A DNA stretch of 34,464 nucleotides from an uncultured Collinsella sp. (GTDB lineage: Bacteria; Actinomycetota; Coriobacteriia; Coriobacteriales; Coriobacteriaceae), in the NCBI GenBank assembly GCA_900541185.1, contig UQIQ01000018.1, positions 1 through 34,464 on the forward strand, written 5' to 3'. Below the pieces are notes generated by a model, which was given only the letters and a program-made list of their open reading frames with translations, had not been told where the DNA came from and did not search any database. The position numbers were made by a program, and so were the translations under genes. Shown here in pieces: positions 32,495 to 34,464 of the stretch (position 1 is its first letter; each line of letters begins with the position of its first letter).

Positions 32495-33767
32495 GAATGC
32501 CCACGTCGTCGACCCGTCCGTCGAGCTTGACGGTGTCGTTGACGTCCTGATTGACGGCGATAAGATCGCCGAGGTCGGCGAGAATCTCGCCGTCGAGGGA
32601 GCCGAGGTCCGCGACCTTTCCGGCAAGTACCTCGTCCCTGGCCTGGTGGATATGCACGTTCACCTTCGCGAGCCCGGCTACGAGGTCAAAGAGGACATCG
32701 AGAGCGGTACCCGCGCAGCTGCCAAGGGCGGCTTTACCGGCGTGTGCGCCATGCCCAACACCGATCCCGTAACCGATAACGGCACTGTCGTGGAGTTCGT
32801 CAAGTCCCGCGCTGCCGAGGTCGGCCACTGCCGCGTCTATCCGTCGGGCGCCATGACCCGCGGTCTTAAGGGCGAGGCCATGTCCGAGATGGGCGATATG
32901 GTCGCCCACGGCGCCGTCGCCTTCACCGATGACGGTCGCGGCGTGCAGGGCGCGGGCATGCTCCGTCGCTGCATGGACTACGGCAAGATGTTCGGCAAGG
33001 TCTTCATGAGCCACTGCCAGGACGAGGACCTGGTCGGCCACGGCCAGATCAACGAGGGCAAGGTCTCGACCCGTCTGGCCCTCGAGGGTTGGCCGGCTGC
33101 CGGCGAGGAGCTCCAGATCGCCCGCGACATCGAGATCGCCAAGCTGACCGGTGCCAAGCTGCACATCCAGCACATCTCCACCGCCCATGGCCTGGAGATC
33201 GTGCGTGCCGGTAAGGCCGCTGGCGTTCAGGTTACCTGCGAGGCCACCCCGCACCACATGTTCCTGACCGAGAACGACCTGGACGAGACCTACAACACCT
33301 CGCTCAAGGTCAATCCGCCGCTGCGTACCGAGGAGGATGCCGAGGCCATCCGTCAGGGCGTCATCGACGGCACCGTCGACGCTATCGTCACCGATCACGC
33401 TCCCCACACCCCGTGGGAGAAGGCCCGCGAGTTCGAGCTTGCGCCCTTTGGCATGATCGGCCTCGAGACCTCGCTGTCGCTCGTACTCACCGAGCTGGTC
33501 AACACGGGCAAGATGAGCGTGGGCCGCATGGTCGAGCTCATGGCCATCAAGCCGCGTGAGATTCTGGGCCTCGACCAGGTTCAGGTCAAGGCGGGCTCCG
33601 TTGCCGACCTGACCGTGTTCGACCCCTCTGCCACCTGGACGGTCGGCGAGGACGGTTATGAGTCGCGCGCCGAGAACTCCGGTTTTGCCGGCCGCACGCT
33701 TACCGGTCGTGCCACCGATGTGTTTGTCGGCGGTAAGCAGACGCTCGCCGACGGCTGCATCTGCTAG
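32478..33767 (+). CDS. pyrC: Dihydroorotase
   Basis: PyrC cyclises carbamoyl aspartate to dihydroorotate. This is the amidohydrolase class I type of 429 residues. Zinc-binding DMHVHLREPG is near residue 57, then GGFTGVCAMPNTDPV, FMSHCQDEDL, LHIQHISTAHGLE, CEATPHHMFLTE and the catalytic Asp in IVTDHAPHTPWEK. ATG 32478 lies inside pyrB and is preceded by GGAGGTG. The order pyrR-pyrB-pyrC-pyrK is a shortened form of the Bacillus pyr operon. Confidence 0.97.
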   Translation: MALLLKNAHVVDPSVELDGVVDVLIDGDKIAEVGENLAVEGAEVRDLSGKYLVPGLVDMHVHLREPGYEVKEDIESGTRAAAKGGFTGVCAMPNTDPVTDNGTVVEFVKSRAAEVGHCRVYPSGAMTRGLKGEAMSEMGDMVAHGAVAFTDDGRGVQGAGMLRRCMDYGKMFGKVFMSHCQDEDLVGHGQINEGKVSTRLALEGWPAAGEELQIARDIEIAKLTGAKLHIQHISTAHGLEIVRAGKAAGVQVTCEATPHHMFLTENDLDETYNTSLKVNPPLRTEEDAEAIRQGVIDGTVDAIVTDHAPHTPWEKAREFELAPFGMIGLETSLSLVLTELVNTGKMSVGRMVELMAIKPREILGLDQVQVKAGSVADLTVFDPSATWTVGEDGYESRAENSGFAGRTLTGRATDVFVGGKQTLADGCIC

Positions 33768-33787
33768 CATAGCCTTATCGCTTTTGT

Positions 33788-33812
33788 GCGCGGTGCCCTT
33801 GCGGTGCCGCGC
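33788..33812 (+). promoter_or_regulatory. Hairpin between pyrC and pyrK
   Basis: GCGCGG (33788-33793) pairs with CCGCGC (33807-33812), and a T-rich stretch (TTTCTGTTCGTTTT) follows. A GCGGTGCC direct repeat lies within. It could be a weak terminator or attenuator inside the operon. No promoter is seen after it. Confidence 0.35.
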
Positions 33813-33859
33813 TTTCTGTTCGTTTTGACCATGCAATCGCATGGGGGATTGGAGCGTCT

Positions 33860-34464
33860 ATGCCCACACCTTCCACTGCACGCATGCACGACTTCGAGGT
33901 CGTCTCGAACCAGGAGATCGCCGACGGCATCTTCTCGCTCGTCATCTCGGCCCCCAAGCTTGCAAGTGCGCTCAAGCCCGGTCAGTTTGTGAACATCGCC
34001 GTGCCCGGCGATGCGTCCTCGCTGCTTCGCGTGCCCCTGAGCTTCTATCGCGCCGACGCCCAGGCCGGTACCGTCGAGCTGTGGTACGCCGTCGTGGGCG
34101 ACGACACCCGTCGTCTGTCGCAGATGGCCCCCGGCTCCAAGTCCAACCTGTTGGGCCCTGGCGGCCGCGGCTGGCTTGTTCCCGAGGGCACCAGGAAGGC
34201 GCTGCTCGTGGCGGGCGGCATCGGCGTTCCGCCCGTGCTCTGCCTCGCCGGCAAGCTTGTCGAGCAGGGCGTGGATGTCGACGTTTGCCTGGGCTTTGGC
34301 ACCGCTTCCAAGGCCGTGGGTGTCGATGAGTTCCGCGCGCTGGGCGCCACGGTTAACGTGTGCACCGATGATGGCACGCTCGGCACGCACGGTTTTTGCA
34401 CCGACCCGGCAGCCGAGCTGCTCGGCGAGGGCGGCTACGACTATGTGGCCAGCTGCGGCCCCGC
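33860..34464 (+). CDS. pyrK: Dihydroorotate dehydrogenase electron transfer subunit, 3'-truncated
   Basis: PyrK is the FAD and [2Fe-2S] subunit that passes electrons from dihydroorotate dehydrogenase B (PyrD) to NAD+. The 201 visible residues include a ferredoxin-reductase beta barrel with the flavin motif RVPLSFY and PGQFVNIAV. VAGGIGVPPVLCLA is the nucleotide-binding start, followed by CTDDGTLGTHGFCTD and YVASCGP. The four cluster cysteines lie beyond the window edge. ATG 33860 has GGAG 5 nt upstream. The window end cuts the frame, so no stop is seen. pyrD would be expected next. Confidence 0.92.
   Translation, partial: MPTPSTARMHDFEVVSNQEIADGIFSLVISAPKLASALKPGQFVNIAVPGDASSLLRVPLSFYRADAQAGTVELWYAVVGDDTRRLSQMAPGSKSNLLGPGGRGWLVPEGTRKALLVAGGIGVPPVLCLAGKLVEQGVDVDVCLGFGTASKAVGVDEFRALGATVNVCTDDGTLGTHGFCTDPAAELLGEGGYDYVASCGP

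Overview
The window is chromosomal DNA of a high-GC anaerobe, most likely a Coriobacteriia member close to Collinsella. This is inferred from the GC-rich third codon positions, the fermentative gene set (pyruvate phosphate dikinase with its regulatory protein, a large bifunctional AdhE), two-subunit glycyl-tRNA synthetase, the DXP isoprenoid pathway, and a Gram-positive-like gene order (yraN-comM-dprA-trmFO-xerC-rpsB-tsf-pyrH-frr-uppS-cdsA-dxr-rseP-ispG-proS). No 16S rRNA is present, so the genus is not proven. The first 47 bases are not biological: they are an Illumina Nextera i7/transposase adapter fused to the middle of trmD. The left edge is therefore a contig end.

Left block (48-15000, all plus strand): 5'-truncated trmD, lepB, glyQ-glyS, the PPDK regulatory protein, ppdK, rplS, rnhB, a yraN-like gene, comM, dprA, trmFO and xerC. 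The usual trmD-rplS-lepB-rnhB neighbourhood appears to be split by a glyQS/PDRP/PPDK block. rplS has its own strong promoter and terminator. From yraN to xerC the genes touch or overlap and look like one transcript. xerC has no ATG, GTG or TTG at the position where its protein must begin.

Middle block (15001-25410, plus): a promoter and structured leader precede rpsB-tsf, which end in a strong terminator. Then comes a tight operon for UMP kinase, ribosome recycling, undecaprenyl and CDP-diacylglycerol lipid synthesis, the DXP pathway (dxr, ispG), a site-2 protease and prolyl-tRNA synthetase. The site-2 protease carries an extra domain of about 95 residues that looks like a winged helix, placed between its catalytic helix and the next membrane segment.

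Right block (25411-34464): a minus-strand phosphotransferase-like gene and adhE, with operator-like direct repeats upstream of adhE. Next is a 1043-bp REP-associated tyrosine transposase (RAYT) element bounded by near-perfect 51-bp inverted repeats. It sits directly against the rpmB terminator and has a hairpin that can mask the transposase ribosome binding site. rpmB is on the minus strand. The plus-strand pyrimidine operon pyrR-pyrB-pyrC-pyrK follows, preceded by a leader that can fold into mutually exclusive terminator and antiterminator structures. pyrK runs off the right edge.

The strongest candidates for something new are the domain insertion in the site-2 protease, the RAYT element with its SD-masking leader, the pyr attenuator, and the non-canonical xerC start.
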